DNA of 38,621 nucleotides from Bernardetia sp. (GCF_020630935.1 NZ_JAHDIG010000012.1:39930-78550); one strand, 5' to 3'. Shown: positions 24,405 through 33,352, counted from the stretch's first letter. Notes: generated by a model not told the origin, from the letters alone. Program-made: numbers and translations.

Positions 24405-25550
24405 TTAATTACAATATTCTCCCAAAGGCTTTTGAGCTTCCTCACTTCCATAGCGAGCAGCAATTTTCCAACTCTCACAGGCGTTTTCTTTGTCTTTTGT
24501 TTTGTCTTGATTTTTTTTTGTTGGCTTTCCCCAAAAATAAAACCCTTTATAATACCATAAAAAAGGATTTTCTGAATCAATTTCTATTGCTTTGTTCAAA
24601 GTTTTTTCCATTGCTGCATAATCTTTTGCTTGTAGTTTGGCAGCAGCCTTGCCAATGTAAGGGTCTATGAGTGTTGGTTCTTTATCTATTACCTTGTCAA
24701 AATATAAGCTGGCTTTGTCATAATCTTTCAATTTGTATAAATAAAGTTCTGCAATTTTCATTATAGTTATTTGGTCATATTCCCCTACCGAACCAGCATT
24801 TTTATACTCTTGTACAGCTTTATAGTATTCGTTCATAAGTAAATACGTATCTCCTTTTTTTATGTAGTATTTCGCTCTCTGTTGCTTTTCTTCTAAATCT
24901 GCATATTTGATAGCCTTTTCAAAACATTCTATGGCATCTGCATAGTCTTGTTTATAGTCTGCTTCTATAATTCCTAGTAAGTAATTTACCTCTGCATCTT
25001 TTTCCTTTTGTCCGTCTGCTTCATCCAGTGCCTTTACAGCAGTAACAAAATCTTTTGCTTCTATGGCTTCTTTTGCTTCTGTCATATAACTAGAATAGGC
25101 AATACTTGACATAATATTCATCAAGAAATAGGCAAAAACTGTCATTACAGCGAAACCCAAAACGATATACATCTCAGTTTTTCCAAATACAAAAGTAGGT
25201 TGTTTTTTGGTATCTCGCCTTTGTTTACTTTGATAATTTTGATTGGTTTGCCCATAAGAAGATTGATTTGATTGAGAATAACCAGTAGAGGTGTACTGCT
25301 TATAATATTCCTGTCTTCTGGCGTGTTCGAACTCTAATTGATTATCATATCTTGATTTCTTGACAGGGTCAGAAAGAACTTGGTAGGCTTCATTGATGAG
25401 TTTAAAACGTTCTTCTGCTAGTTTGGCTTCTTGTGGATTAGCTGCATTTCGGTCTGGATGATATTTTAAAGCCTGTTTTTTATATGCTGATTTTATTTGT
25501 TGGAGTGTTGCTGTTTTGGCAATACCTAATAAATCATAATAATTACTCAT
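24405..25550 (-). CDS. Membrane J-domain protein with TPR repeats
   Basis: The 381-residue protein opens with a J-domain (residues 1-70) with the HPD motif at 31-33 that stimulates Hsp70 ATPase. A Gln/Ser/Tyr-rich linker leads to one transmembrane helix at about 127-149. The C-terminal part (about 155-375) contains at least five TPR-like units, for instance AVKALDEADGQ, AIECFEKAIKYADL and AVQEYKNAGSV. The topology would place the J-domain and TPR part on opposite sides of the inner membrane. It is not DnaJ itself, since the Gly/Phe and zinc domains are missing. It heads a likely operon with the I42-like lipoprotein and nat. Confidence 0.88.
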   Translation of the reverse strand: MSNYYDLLGIAKTATLQQIKSAYKKQALKYHPDRNAANPQEAKLAEERFKLINEAYQVLSDPVKKSRYDNQLEFEHARRQEYYKQYTSTGYSQSNQSSYGQTNQNYQSKQRRDTKKQPTFVFGKTEMYIVLGFAVMTVFAYFLMNIMSSIAYSSYMTEAKEAIEAKDFVTAVKALDEADGQKEKDAEVNYLLGIIEADYKQDYADAIECFEKAIKYADLEEKQQRAKYYIKKGDTYLLMNEYYKAVQEYKNAGSVGEYDQITIMKIAELYLYKLKDYDKASLYFDKVIDKEPTLIDPYIGKAAAKLQAKDYAAMEKTLNKAIEIDSENPFLWYYKGFYFWGKPTKKNQDKTKDKENACESWKIAARYGSEEAQKPLGEYCN

Positions 25551-25706
25551 AGCTACTTATTAATTTGTTTTAGTTTCTTGGGCGCAAACACTTTTAATAC
25601 TTTGCAAGTTCATAAGGATAACGACTTTGAAAGTAATAAATTTTGAACACTTAAAATGAATTTTAACCTTAGTTTATTTTTTCAGTGTTTATTTTATTTA
25701 TATCTT

Positions 25707-25714
25707 TATTTTTG
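25707..25714 (+). promoter_or_regulatory. -7 box of the SPOR-domain gene
   Basis: TATTTTTG matches TAnnTTTG and lies 36 bp before the ATG at 25750. The -33 element is not clear (TGTTT at about 25686). Confidence 0.4.
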
Positions 25715-25749
25715 TTTAAAGAAATTTTTTCACCTCAATATTATTTTTT

Positions 25750-26661
25750 ATGATGTACACCAAATTCTTTTTCAACTTATTTAGTTTTGTTTTTTTAATG
25801 CTTTTTTCTTCAACTATGCTTAAAGCGCAAAACAAAGCTATGGTAATTTCAGAAACTACCCAAGCTAACAAAATGCCTTATTTTGAAGGTTCTTTCGTAC
25901 AGCTCCAAGAAGAAGGAAAAACAAAAAACAAACCGTATTTTGTATATCTTCATTCTAACAAAAACAAGCTAGATTCTACTACTTTTGCTAATAAATACGT
26001 TCAAACGTATGTTTCTAAACGTTATTTAGCACAAAAACTCCAAGCTCCTTCGTTGTATGCTGATGCTGTTGTGAAAAGATACGAAGTAAAGAGTTTTCCT
26101 CAAATATTGGTCTTTACACCACAAGGAAAGTTAGTAGATAGAATTACATCTTATCAATCTCCTAAGCAAATGATTGCTCGTTTGAAGCTACACGAACAAA
26201 AAACAGGCTCTCCAGAAGACCGTGTTTCTGCCTTTGCGAAGGCTGCTGACCCTACTCTTTCCCTCAAATTACAGACCGAAGGCGAAATACAGAACGTGTA
26301 TCATTTTAGTGTTCGTCCGTATGGAGTAGAAGAAAAAACAATAGGTATTCAGTTAGGTGTTTTTGAAAATTATCAAAATCTTGTAAATAATGTTTCTGAA
26401 TTAGAGCTTCACTGGCACGACAATATTTTGGTAACTTTTGTAGAAATAGATGGAAAAATGCTTTACAGACTTCTTTTAGGTCCTTTTTATAGCTACGAAC
26501 ACGCCAATGTGTACAACAAAAACTTAGAAAAGAAAATGGGATTATTAGGAATCCTTGTCAGTTTAGAAGACTTTGACCCCATCACAGAAGAAAATAAAGA
26601 CCAATATCTAATAGAAAATATAGAAGTTCCAGTAGAGAGCAACAATCCGAATAAAAGATAG
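25750..26661 (+). CDS. Secreted thioredoxin-fold protein with C-terminal SPOR domain
   Basis: The 303-residue product has a signal peptide (about residues 1-27, ending MLKAQ). Residues about 55-155 resemble a thioredoxin fold with the cis-proline segment KSFPQILVFTPQGKLVDRI, but without a CxxC motif, so no redox activity is expected. Residues about 195-275 form a SPOR-type peptidoglycan-binding domain: IGIQLGVFENYQNLVNNV and YRLLLGPFYSYEHANVYNKNLEKK. SPOR domains bind denuded glycan strands at division sites. A terminator-like hairpin follows. Confidence 0.75.
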   Translation: MMYTKFFFNLFSFVFLMLFSSTMLKAQNKAMVISETTQANKMPYFEGSFVQLQEEGKTKNKPYFVYLHSNKNKLDSTTFANKYVQTYVSKRYLAQKLQAPSLYADAVVKRYEVKSFPQILVFTPQGKLVDRITSYQSPKQMIARLKLHEQKTGSPEDRVSAFAKAADPTLSLKLQTEGEIQNVYHFSVRPYGVEEKTIGIQLGVFENYQNLVNNVSELELHWHDNILVTFVEIDGKMLYRLLLGPFYSYEHANVYNKNLEKKMGLLGILVSLEDFDPITEENKDQYLIENIEVPVESNNPNKR

Positions 26662-26692
26662 TCGGAGATAAATAAGTATATATGAAAGAAGG

Positions 26693-26723
26693 GAAGAAAT
26701 ATTCTGATTCTTCTCTTTTTTTT
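26693..26723 (+). terminator. Probable terminator after the SPOR-domain gene
   Basis: GAAGAA (26693-26698) pairs with TTCTTC (26708-26713), followed by a T-run to about 26723. The stem is short and A-T rich. Confidence 0.5.
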
Positions 26724-26923
26724 ATGGCTTGTTATTTGGATTGTTTTATATAAAAACAAAAGAATTTAGCAATCTATATATTTTATTTGTACGATAAGCG
26801 TTTATAGTTTAGATTGCGATAAGATTGAAGTATAATTGTATAATTTTAGTATTAATCTTCATTTTTTGTAGTTTTTGGGCTTATTAGTCAATAAGTCATT
26901 ATAAAATATTTTACGTTTACTTG

Positions 26924-27514
26924 ATGCTTAAACTATTACTTTCTAAGAAAACATATAGAACACCTCTGCTTTCCAAAATTTTATTTGTTTCATTTTTGGC
27001 TGTTTTTGTTGGTTTTATAGCAATACCTTCTAAAGCTCAATATTCGCCTACACAAATGAAAATTGCGCTAATGGTTCATTTTATTGAACACACTAAGTTT
27101 CCACCAGAGGCTTTTAAAAGTCCAAAGGAAATGATACAGATTGGCATTTTGGGAGATGACCCTTTTGGGGACGAACTGGAATCTTTTTTGGTGCATTACA
27201 AAATTAACGGACGTGGTTTGCGTGTTCGAAGGAAAAAAAATGCTTCGGATTTGTGGGGTTGTCAAGTGATTTATATTAGTAAGTCTGAACAAGACAAACT
27301 AAGTGATATTTTAGATTACTTTAGAAGATACCCAACTCTTACCATTGGAGATAATCTGAAAAACTTTGTGGAACAATGTGGAATTATCAACTTTGTAACA
27401 GTTGATAACAAGCCGTATCGTTTTGAACTCAACATTGAAGCGGCTCAAAAATCAAATCTTGTTTTAGATGTTGGGCTTTTTAGAATGGCACAGAGAATTG
27501 TGGCTTGTCCTTAA
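26924..27514 (+). CDS. YfiR/DUF4154 family periplasmic protein
   Basis: The 196-residue product has a long signal/anchor segment (hydrophobic at about 17-38, ending PSKAQ) and a YfiR-type domain: KIALMVHFIEHTKFPPEAF, IQIGILGDDPFGDELESFL, GCQVIYISKSEQDKLSDIL, PTLTIGDN and IINFVTVDNKPYRFELNIEAAQKSNLVLDVGLFRMAQ. YfiR represses a membrane diguanylate cyclase or relates to sensor kinases in other bacteria. No such partner is adjacent here. The ATG at 26924 is used; a TTG directly before it would add one residue. Confidence 0.88.
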   Translation: MLKLLLSKKTYRTPLLSKILFVSFLAVFVGFIAIPSKAQYSPTQMKIALMVHFIEHTKFPPEAFKSPKEMIQIGILGDDPFGDELESFLVHYKINGRGLRVRRKKNASDLWGCQVIYISKSEQDKLSDILDYFRRYPTLTIGDNLKNFVEQCGIINFVTVDNKPYRFELNIEAAQKSNLVLDVGLFRMAQRIVACP

Positions 27515-27521
27515 AATGTAG

Positions 27522-27592
27522 CTCACTCTTTAGAGTGAGAAAAACTCTCAGAGGGAACCGTAAACGAGGTTTAAAAAACGTTGTTTACGGTT
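27522..27592. repeat. Double hairpin between convergent genes
   Basis: The first hairpin is CTCACTCT-tt-AGAGTGAG (27522-27539). The second pairs AACCGTAAAC (27556-27565) with GTTTACGGTT (27583-27592). The strand CCGTAAACGAGGTTT in the second resembles the hairpin cluster at 17494-17508. It likely ends transcription of both the YfiR-like gene and the AAA gene. Confidence 0.6.
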
Positions 27593-27597
27593 ACTGT

Positions 27598-28818
27598 TTA
27601 TTTTCCAAAACCAATTTTTTTCTGACGAATTGAAAAATCAGAAAAATCTTCATTCAAAGGAATATTATAGATTTGAGCTAAAGTAGCAGGTTCTTTAAAC
27701 TCTCTGTCGATATTATTTAGTTTTGCTATTTCATTGGCATTTTTAGCTGGAAGAGCTTCAAAACGATGAATCCCCAACAGACGACCTTCACGAAGAAGAG
27801 CCTTATCCAAATTCTTGATGTCTGTATTAAACGTACAGATAATTTTAAGATTCAAAACATCTGAAAGAAGTCCATCCGAAACGTTTAAAAGATTGGCAAT
27901 CGAACTCTTATCAGTATTAAACAAATCACGAGCTTGTACAGAATCTTCCGATTCTTCAATTATCAGAACAGCATCTTGATAATCAGATAAAAATGTTATT
28001 AAATCTGGACTTGTAATTTCTCTTAGAAGCGTAATCGGATAAAAAATAAATTCTATCTCTGGCTTTGCCTTACTTATCAGATAGCGAATATAATTGGTCT
28101 TCCCACTTCCTGTAACACCGTGAAAAATAAATAAACCAGAGTTGTTTTTTTCGTTGATTTCCTTTACTAGCGTTTCGTGTTTTTCTGTAAACTTCTCCCC
28201 ATAATACAAATCTAAATTTGGAATGGTAGGAGGTTTGATTTGATGTTTACGAAGTGTAAGTCCAGTTCTTGGCGTACTTCCTACAATGTTGATATATCTT
28301 TTCTCATCATCTTTTGTTTCTACAATACACTTTGCAGCAAGCTCAAACAAAAGTTCTAGTCTTTCAGTAGATGTGTCTTCTGTGGCAGTTATCATGTCAA
28401 ATCTAAATATAACATCGTCTAACTTTTTTACGGCATCGTAATTTATATTTATGATAATAGACTCATCGCTTAAAAGCAAATACCAATCTATTGAATAACG
28501 ACTCTCTTTTCTATTAAAAGTCGTATTACGACGATAAATAGAAACAGGTGTATAATTGTTTTCTTCTAAAAGTTTAAGAAATTGATTGAGTGAAACAAGT
28601 TGGTTATTTTCGAAATAATCACGTACTCCAAAATCTATTAGTTTTTGGTCATGACGATTGAGTATATAATAATCTTCACTAAAATAGCCGTCGCCAAATA
28701 CATTATATTTTCCCAAATACGTTTTATTTCCTTGATTCATTTTATCGTCTTGATATTTTTCTAATTCGTCTTTTACTCTACGGTGATTTGAATTACTATT
28801 TCTGTTGGTATTGTGCAT
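27598..28818 (-). CDS. AAA family ATPase with uncharacterised N-terminal domain
   Basis: The 406-residue protein has about 220 N-terminal residues of unknown fold, then a AAA module: Walker A GVTGSGKT (234-241), Walker B VLIIEE (284-289), sensor 1 TFNTD (329-333) and an arginine-finger-like REGR (343-346). The order and the Bcs1-like tail match proteins that remodel or unfold partners, but no named family is recognised. The N-terminus is charged and poor in hydrophobic residues, without a signal peptide, so it is cytoplasmic. It stands alone, convergent with the YfiR-like gene. Confidence 0.8.
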   Translation of the reverse strand: MHNTNRNSNSNHRRVKDELEKYQDDKMNQGNKTYLGKYNVFGDGYFSEDYYILNRHDQKLIDFGVRDYFENNQLVSLNQFLKLLEENNYTPVSIYRRNTTFNRKESRYSIDWYLLLSDESIIININYDAVKKLDDVIFRFDMITATEDTSTERLELLFELAAKCIVETKDDEKRYINIVGSTPRTGLTLRKHQIKPPTIPNLDLYYGEKFTEKHETLVKEINEKNNSGLFIFHGVTGSGKTNYIRYLISKAKPEIEFIFYPITLLREITSPDLITFLSDYQDAVLIIEESEDSVQARDLFNTDKSSIANLLNVSDGLLSDVLNLKIICTFNTDIKNLDKALLREGRLLGIHRFEALPAKNANEIAKLNNIDREFKEPATLAQIYNIPLNEDFSDFSIRQKKIGFGK

Positions 28819-28916
28819 ATATAGATGTTGAGTGGTTTAATGGTTGGTAGCACGACTAGAAAAAACAAACGATATAAAAACAATAAAAGTTTTACAGTTC
28901 GTTTATAATTATGCTT

Positions 28917-29939
28917 TTAAAGATTTTTCATCAGATAAGCATACACATCTGTCATTGCCTGTATATCATCTTTATGCACTTTTTCATTAGGAGAATGGAC
29001 ACCTGCTTCGGCTGCACCAATAAAACACCAATCCATAGGATAAGCAGAAGATTGTATTTCTTTTGCATCACTTCCTCCATCATTTTCTACTTCTAGCTGA
29101 TATTTTACTCCAGATTCTTTTACTAAATCAATGATTTTATTTAGAAAGCTTCTTCTTGGGATATTTCTATCACGCATTGAAATAGCAACACCTTCTCCGT
29201 GTTTTACACCTTCTGTAATCCAAGTAATATCAGAAATGAGACATTGTTTGATTCTATAGTTTTCCCATATCCATTTTAATAAAAATGGCATAGTTCCTCC
29301 TCCAATTTCCTCATAACAAGAAAAAACAAGTATTCCATCTTCTAATGTTTCAGCTGTTTTGAGTAGATTCCAACAGCCCAAACGGTCATCTAAGTAGCAA
29401 GACTGAACATATTCATCTGTTTCTCTAAAATCTTGTTTGAAAACAAATTCAGTTCCTCTATCCACAGTTCTGTCAAACTCTAGTTGTAGTTTTACTTCAC
29501 CTAATGGCTTTCTGTGCTGCCTTGCTCCTCGTTTTTTCTTCTTAGATTTTTTATTTTTTTTCTTCTTTTTATCATCCTCTTCTTTTCCATATTTTACTTT
29601 TAATGTTCCTTCAATTTCTCCTTGCGAGTCTTTTCCTACCAGCTTATAACCATCTTCATATTTTGGAGACCCAACTCTTACTAAGTGATTATCATAACGA
29701 GCCATAAAGCCAATAGAATCCAGATGTGCAAAAGCAGCTGTTCTAGGATTTCCAAAAACAAGCATGACACAATCTTGAAAATCTTCTCCTTCTATAATTT
29801 GGGGCTGTATTTTCCAATTTTCTTGATTTTCTTTGACGTAATTCAGAATAAACTCTTTCATAGGAGCTTCATTGCCTGATGGGGCAAATACTCCACACAT
29901 TTTTTTAAGCAAGTCAAAATTTACATTTGAATCTGTCAT
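28917..29939 (-). CDS. M42 family metallopeptidase with a polylysine insertion
   Basis: The 340-residue product is an M42-type aminopeptidase: His72 in FAHLDSIG, Asp184 in YLDDRLG, Glu210-Glu211 in CYEEIGG, Asp237 in LISDITW and a C-terminal histidine in AGVHSPNEKVH (His315 or His322) fit the dinuclear metal site. The usual AHxDE is AHLDS here. Between residues about 119 and 145 a Lys/Asp/Glu-rich insert (KKKKKNKKSKKKKRGAR) interrupts the second domain; relatives lack it. The start is set at the ATG at 29939: the upstream TTG at 29984 lies within a -7 box. Family members build large tetrahedral particles. Confidence 0.88.
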   Translation of the reverse strand: MTDSNVNFDLLKKMCGVFAPSGNEAPMKEFILNYVKENQENWKIQPQIIEGEDFQDCVMLVFGNPRTAAFAHLDSIGFMARYDNHLVRVGSPKYEDGYKLVGKDSQGEIEGTLKVKYGKEEDDKKKKKNKKSKKKKRGARQHRKPLGEVKLQLEFDRTVDRGTEFVFKQDFRETDEYVQSCYLDDRLGCWNLLKTAETLEDGILVFSCYEEIGGGTMPFLLKWIWENYRIKQCLISDITWITEGVKHGEGVAISMRDRNIPRRSFLNKIIDLVKESGVKYQLEVENDGGSDAKEIQSSAYPMDWCFIGAAEAGVHSPNEKVHKDDIQAMTDVYAYLMKNL

Positions 29940-29981
29940 ATTTTTATAAGAAGGGATATTTTTTATAGTTGGATTTTTAGT

Positions 29982-29989
29982 CAAAATTA
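29982..29989 (-). promoter_or_regulatory. -7 box of the M42 peptidase gene
   Basis: Minus-strand TAATTTTG (29989-29982) matches TAnnTTTG. The predicted start near 29976 lies downstream of the TTG at 29984, which decides for the ATG at 29939 as start codon. Confidence 0.45.
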
Positions 29990-30197
29990 TACAAGTTTAT
30001 ATTTTTGATTGTAGATTTCAGATTACTGAATTTAGAATGAGCTTACAAATATTGCTGTAAGATTAGGTTGCTTATAAATTACATTCAGCAACCATATTTT
30101 GGGGTAAACATTCTACAAGTTCAATACTATCTAAAGAAAATTTCTTTGTTCTTTCTCTTAAAGGCAAGACGTTTGAGCTACAAGACACAGATGGGTT

Positions 30198-31202
30198 TTA
30201 ATACGCCCATTTCAAATATACTGCTCCCCACGTGAAGCCACCTCCGAAGGCTGCCAAAACAAGATTATCTCCTTTTTTAAATTTGTCTTCAAAATCTCTC
30301 AAACAAAGAGGAATAGTAGCACAAGTAGTATTGCCATACTTTGCAATATTTACCAATACTTTTTCTGAATCTAACCCAAGACGTTTTGCTGTAGCATCTA
30401 TAATTCTCAAATTAGCTTGATGGGGAACTAAAAAATCAATTGTATCTCCTGTGAGTCCGTGTTTTTCAGCAAGTTCAGCAGATGTGTCAGCCATATTTTT
30501 AACAGCATGTTTGAAGACTACTGCACCGTTTTGTGTTACATAATGTTCTTTATTAGCAACTGTTTCTGGCGTAGCAGGATAACGGCTTCCTCCTGCTTTC
30601 ATATAAAGTTCGGTTGCGCCAGCACCATCTGTTCTTAAGATAGAATCTATTACACCATTTCCTTCTTCATTAGCCTCTAAAAGAACTGCGCCAGCACCGT
30701 CTCCAAATAAAACGCAAGTCTGACGATCTTCGTAGTTTATGATAGAAGACATTTTATCTGCTCCTACTACTATAATTTTTTTATATTTTCCTGTTTCTAT
30801 GAACTGACTTCCTGTAACTAAACCATACAAAAAGCCTGAACAAGCTGCCATTAGGTCATAACTCAAACAATTTAAGCCTGATTGATGAGCAATAACATTT
30901 CCTGTAGCTGGAAATTGCATATCTGGAGTAGCTGTCGCACAAATAAGAAAATCAATTTCCTCTGGCTTTGTATTTGTTTTTTCTAAAAGACCTTTTACAG
31001 CTTTAGTTGCCATGAAAGAAGTTCCTACTCCTTCTTCTTTCAAAATGCGTCTTTCTTCTATTCCTGTACGTGTTTTTATCCATTCATCGTTGGTATCTAC
31101 CATTGTTTCAAGTTCTTGATTGGTAAGGACATAATCAGGAACATAGCCAAAAACACCTGTAATGGCAGCTTGCTTTTTGTTTGTAGAAGAAGTGGCACTC
31201 AT
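30198..31202 (-). CDS. fabH: 3-oxoacyl-ACP synthase III (KAS III)
   Basis: The 334-residue enzyme starts fatty-acid synthesis by condensing acyl-CoA with malonyl-ACP. The catalytic triad is complete: Cys121 in [10 protein letters not shown], His261 in [10 protein letters not shown] and Asn291 in [20 protein letters not shown] and [10 protein letters not shown] are also typical. Length is normal. The rpmF/plsX partners often next to fabH are absent. After the TAA stop the same frame stays open for 41 codons down to 30072, see findings. Bacteroidota often carry more than one fabH copy, so this may be a paralogue. Confidence 0.94.
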   Translation of the reverse strand: MSATSSTNKKQAAITGVFGYVPDYVLTNQELETMVDTNDEWIKTRTGIEERRILKEEGVGTSFMATKAVKGLLEKTNTKPEEIDFLICATATPDMQFPATGNVIAHQSGLNCLSYDLMAACSGFLYGLVTGSQFIETGKYKKIIVVGADKMSSIINYEDRQTCVLFGDGAGAVLLEANEEGNGVIDSILRTDGAGATELYMKAGGSRYPATPETVANKEHYVTQNGAVVFKHAVKNMADTSAELAEKHGLTGDTIDFLVPHQANLRIIDATAKRLGLDSEKVLVNIAKYGNTTCATIPLCLRDFEDKFKKGDNLVLAAFGGGFTWGAVYLKWAY

Positions 31203-31490
31203 AGAAAATCTCTAAAAAATGATAAATAATATGGTTATGTATTGTTTCTTTTTAAAAATTCACGACTTTTTAAACGTAAATCTTCAATGATTTGCTAAGG
31301 TAACAAAGACTTAATCAACTTGCAAGTAATAGCATTACTTCTGATAATTTAAGATTTAAAAAAGTAGAGTAATCCAAACCTTATCATAATTTCTATACTT
31401 TTATAATTGTACTTTTAGTTTTTTGGCTCAAAAAATGCCAACTTTAATTTTATAAATTCAATTACTACGTAATTTTTTAATCTAATTTTT

Positions 31491-32237
31491 ATGAAAAAAA
31501 TAAGCAGAACCACTCGTATTTTATTTTTATTTCTCTTGATTGGTATGGTAGGTTTTTCTACAAGCTGTACTACACAACAAATAGCTGGAGTTTTGGGAAG
31601 TATTGGAGGTGTGCCACTCACGAAAGAGGAAATTTCGAAAGCCTTAAAAGATGCTCTAGTACAGGGAGTAGTGAAAGGAACAGGGTTAGCCTCCAAAGAC
31701 GGAGGTTATTTCAACAATTCACTCATCAAGATTCCTTTTCCAGAAGATGCTGAAAAAGTAGCCAACAAATTGCGTGACTTGGGATTAGGTTCAGAAGTAG
31801 ATAGATTTGTCAAAACGCTGAATCGTGGAGCAGAAGAAGCAGCCAAAGAAGCTGCTCCCATTTTCAAATCTGCCATTACCTCTATGTCCATTCAAGATGC
31901 GTATGGAATCTTAAAAGGAGACAGAGATGCAGCGACTCAATATCTGATGAAAACTACAACTGACCAACTTAAAGCCAAATTTAAACCTATTGTAGCTAGA
32001 AACTTGGAAAAAGTAAATGCTACTCGTTATTACAGTGACCTAGTAAGTAAATACAATCAAATTCCATTTGTAAAAAATGTAAATCCAGATTTAGATGACT
32101 ACGCCACAGACAAAGCGATTGAAGGACTTTTTAAGTTGGTAGCACAAGAAGAGGACAATATCCGAACAAATATTTCAGCTCGCTCTACCGAGCTTATGAA
32201 ACGAGTTTTTGCTCAAGCTCCACAGGCACAACAATAA
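31491..32237 (+). CDS. DUF4197 family lipoprotein
   Basis: The 248-residue protein has a lipoprotein signal, lipobox FSTSC with Cys26, and the DUF4197 pattern: LTKEEISKALKDALVQGVVKG, IKIPFPEDAEKVANKLRDLGLGSEVDRFVKTLNRGAEEAAKEAAPIF, SIQDAYGILKGDRDAATQYL and DYATDKAIEGLFKLVAQEE. The biological role of DUF4197 is unknown; it is found as a single-copy envelope protein in many Gram-negatives. It is convergent with chorismate mutase. Confidence 0.92.
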   Translation: MKKISRTTRILFLFLLIGMVGFSTSCTTQQIAGVLGSIGGVPLTKEEISKALKDALVQGVVKGTGLASKDGGYFNNSLIKIPFPEDAEKVANKLRDLGLGSEVDRFVKTLNRGAEEAAKEAAPIFKSAITSMSIQDAYGILKGDRDAATQYLMKTTTDQLKAKFKPIVARNLEKVNATRYYSDLVSKYNQIPFVKNVNPDLDDYATDKAIEGLFKLVAQEEDNIRTNISARSTELMKRVFAQAPQAQQ

Positions 32238-32248
32238 TTTAATTACGG

Positions 32249-32291
32249 ATTACGAATCGAATGAGAGTGCTTATTTCATTTCATTCGTAAT
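32249..32291. terminator. Bidirectional hairpin between DUF4197 and chorismate mutase genes
   Basis: ATTACGAAT (32249-32257) and ATTCGTAAT (32283-32291) are perfect inverted repeats with a 25-base loop that could pair further in part. T-rich sequence follows on the right. It separates two convergent genes. Confidence 0.5.
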
Positions 32292-32294
32292 TGT

Positions 32295-32606
32295 TTATTT
32301 AGACTGTGTTTGAATTGCCATCTGATGAATAACCTCAAAAATATCTAAGACCAAATCAGATGGCAATTCTAGTTCTTCTGCTATCTTTTGACGAGAATCT
32401 AATATAGCCTGCCATCGGTTGGGCTGAACAGTTTGTATTTTATTCTTTCGTTTGTGTTCCCCTATTTTTTTGACAATTTCCATTCTTTGAGCTATTATTT
32501 TGATAAGCTCTGTATCAATTTGGTCTATCTGCTGACGACATTGTTCTAAGCAAGTATCTGATACTGATTTAGCAACTGGGATTTTTTGAGTAGCATTCAT
32601 ATTCAT
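32295..32606 (-). CDS. Monofunctional chorismate mutase (AroQ fold)
   Basis: The 103-residue protein matches the all-helical AroQ chorismate mutase: CRQQIDQIDTELIKIIAQRMEIVKKIGEHKRKNKIQTVQPNRWQAIL and LDIFEVIHQMAIQTQ. It converts chorismate to prephenate. Visible active-site residues are Arg in AQRM, Lys in GEHKRK, Arg in NRW and Gln in HQM. It stands as a separate gene 158 bp after prephenate dehydratase, which in enteric bacteria is fused to it. Confidence 0.88.
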   Translation of the reverse strand: MNMNATQKIPVAKSVSDTCLEQCRQQIDQIDTELIKIIAQRMEIVKKIGEHKRKNKIQTVQPNRWQAILDSRQKIAEELELPSDLVLDIFEVIHQMAIQTQSK

Positions 32607-32764
32607 AGTTGAAATAAATTTAGTTTATGTTGTTGATTTTTATAAATAACTAAAAATCAATAGGTTATACTATTATCTATTTTTAATTAGCTTCACTGTT
32701 TTTGCAGGTGTGCATTTACTTAGTTGCATTTATTTATCATTTACCATTAATAATTTATCATTCC

Positions 32765-33319
32765 TTATAGTGTAATGGCTAAAAATTTTGTTGTGTTGTT
32801 ATGATGGTCGTGGATATTTTTTTGAATAGCTTGTAGTCCATAATGATTTATTGCTTCAATTCCTCCAATAGCAGCAGCATCCAAATGTTGATTCATTTTC
32901 TGCTGTTCTGCCACCCAACGAATTGCTCCAGCCGTATCACTAAAGTTGGTTGGAACAATCATTTTATTTTTAGAGAGGAAATTACTGCATTCTGCAAGAG
33001 CCACAGGGTGTGAATAAGCAATGCTTAAATCTGAAATCTGCGTTCCTCTTTTGGCAGCTAAATGAAGCTGAATAGGTAAATTTATTTCCCCAATAATTTT
33101 CAAATTCATTGTATCAATTCTTTCATAATTATCTGCTACATTTCCAACAAGTGAGTTTTCAACAGCAATAATTCCTGTATTTACTTTTTTTGTAGCTACA
33201 GCATCTAAGAGCTGGTCAAAATTCTGACAATGAAGCCAATTATTTTTCCCTCCAAATTGTTTTTGTGCTGCCAAATGATGAAATGAAAAGAGTTTTCCTT
33301 GAATTGCGATGGTTTTCAT
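32765..33319 (-). CDS. pheA: Prephenate dehydratase without ACT domain
   Basis: The product, 184 residues from the ATG at 33319, converts prephenate to phenylpyruvate in phenylalanine synthesis. It shows IAVENSLVGNVADNYERID, HPVALAECSNFLSKN, SDTAGAIRWVAEQ, AAAIGGIEAINHYGLQAIQKNIHDHHNNTTKFLAI. The TRF catalytic motif reads TKF. The protein ends there: the Phe-binding ACT domain of ordinary enzymes, about 90 residues, is absent, so feedback control would have to come from elsewhere. The open frame extends 19 residues upstream, but that stretch overlaps the attenuator terminator and is not protein-like. Confidence 0.88.
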   Translation of the reverse strand: MKTIAIQGKLFSFHHLAAQKQFGGKNNWLHCQNFDQLLDAVATKKVNTGIIAVENSLVGNVADNYERIDTMNLKIIGEINLPIQLHLAAKRGTQISDLSIAYSHPVALAECSNFLSKNKMIVPTNFSDTAGAIRWVAEQQKMNQHLDAAAIGGIEAINHYGLQAIQKNIHDHHNNTTKFLAITL

Positions 33320-33352
33320 AGTCTTAGTTTTTAATAGGGTTATTTTTTTGCA

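Noticed and set aside
24392-24580. N-terminal extension of the I42-like lipoprotein
   Set aside because: It overlaps the C-terminal coding part of the J-domain gene in another frame and would bury the lipoprotein signal peptide inside the protein.
30072-30197. Lanthipeptide or other RiPP precursor after fabH
   Set aside because: There is no GG leader, no maturation enzyme nearby and no clear start codon. The Cys residues alone are not enough.
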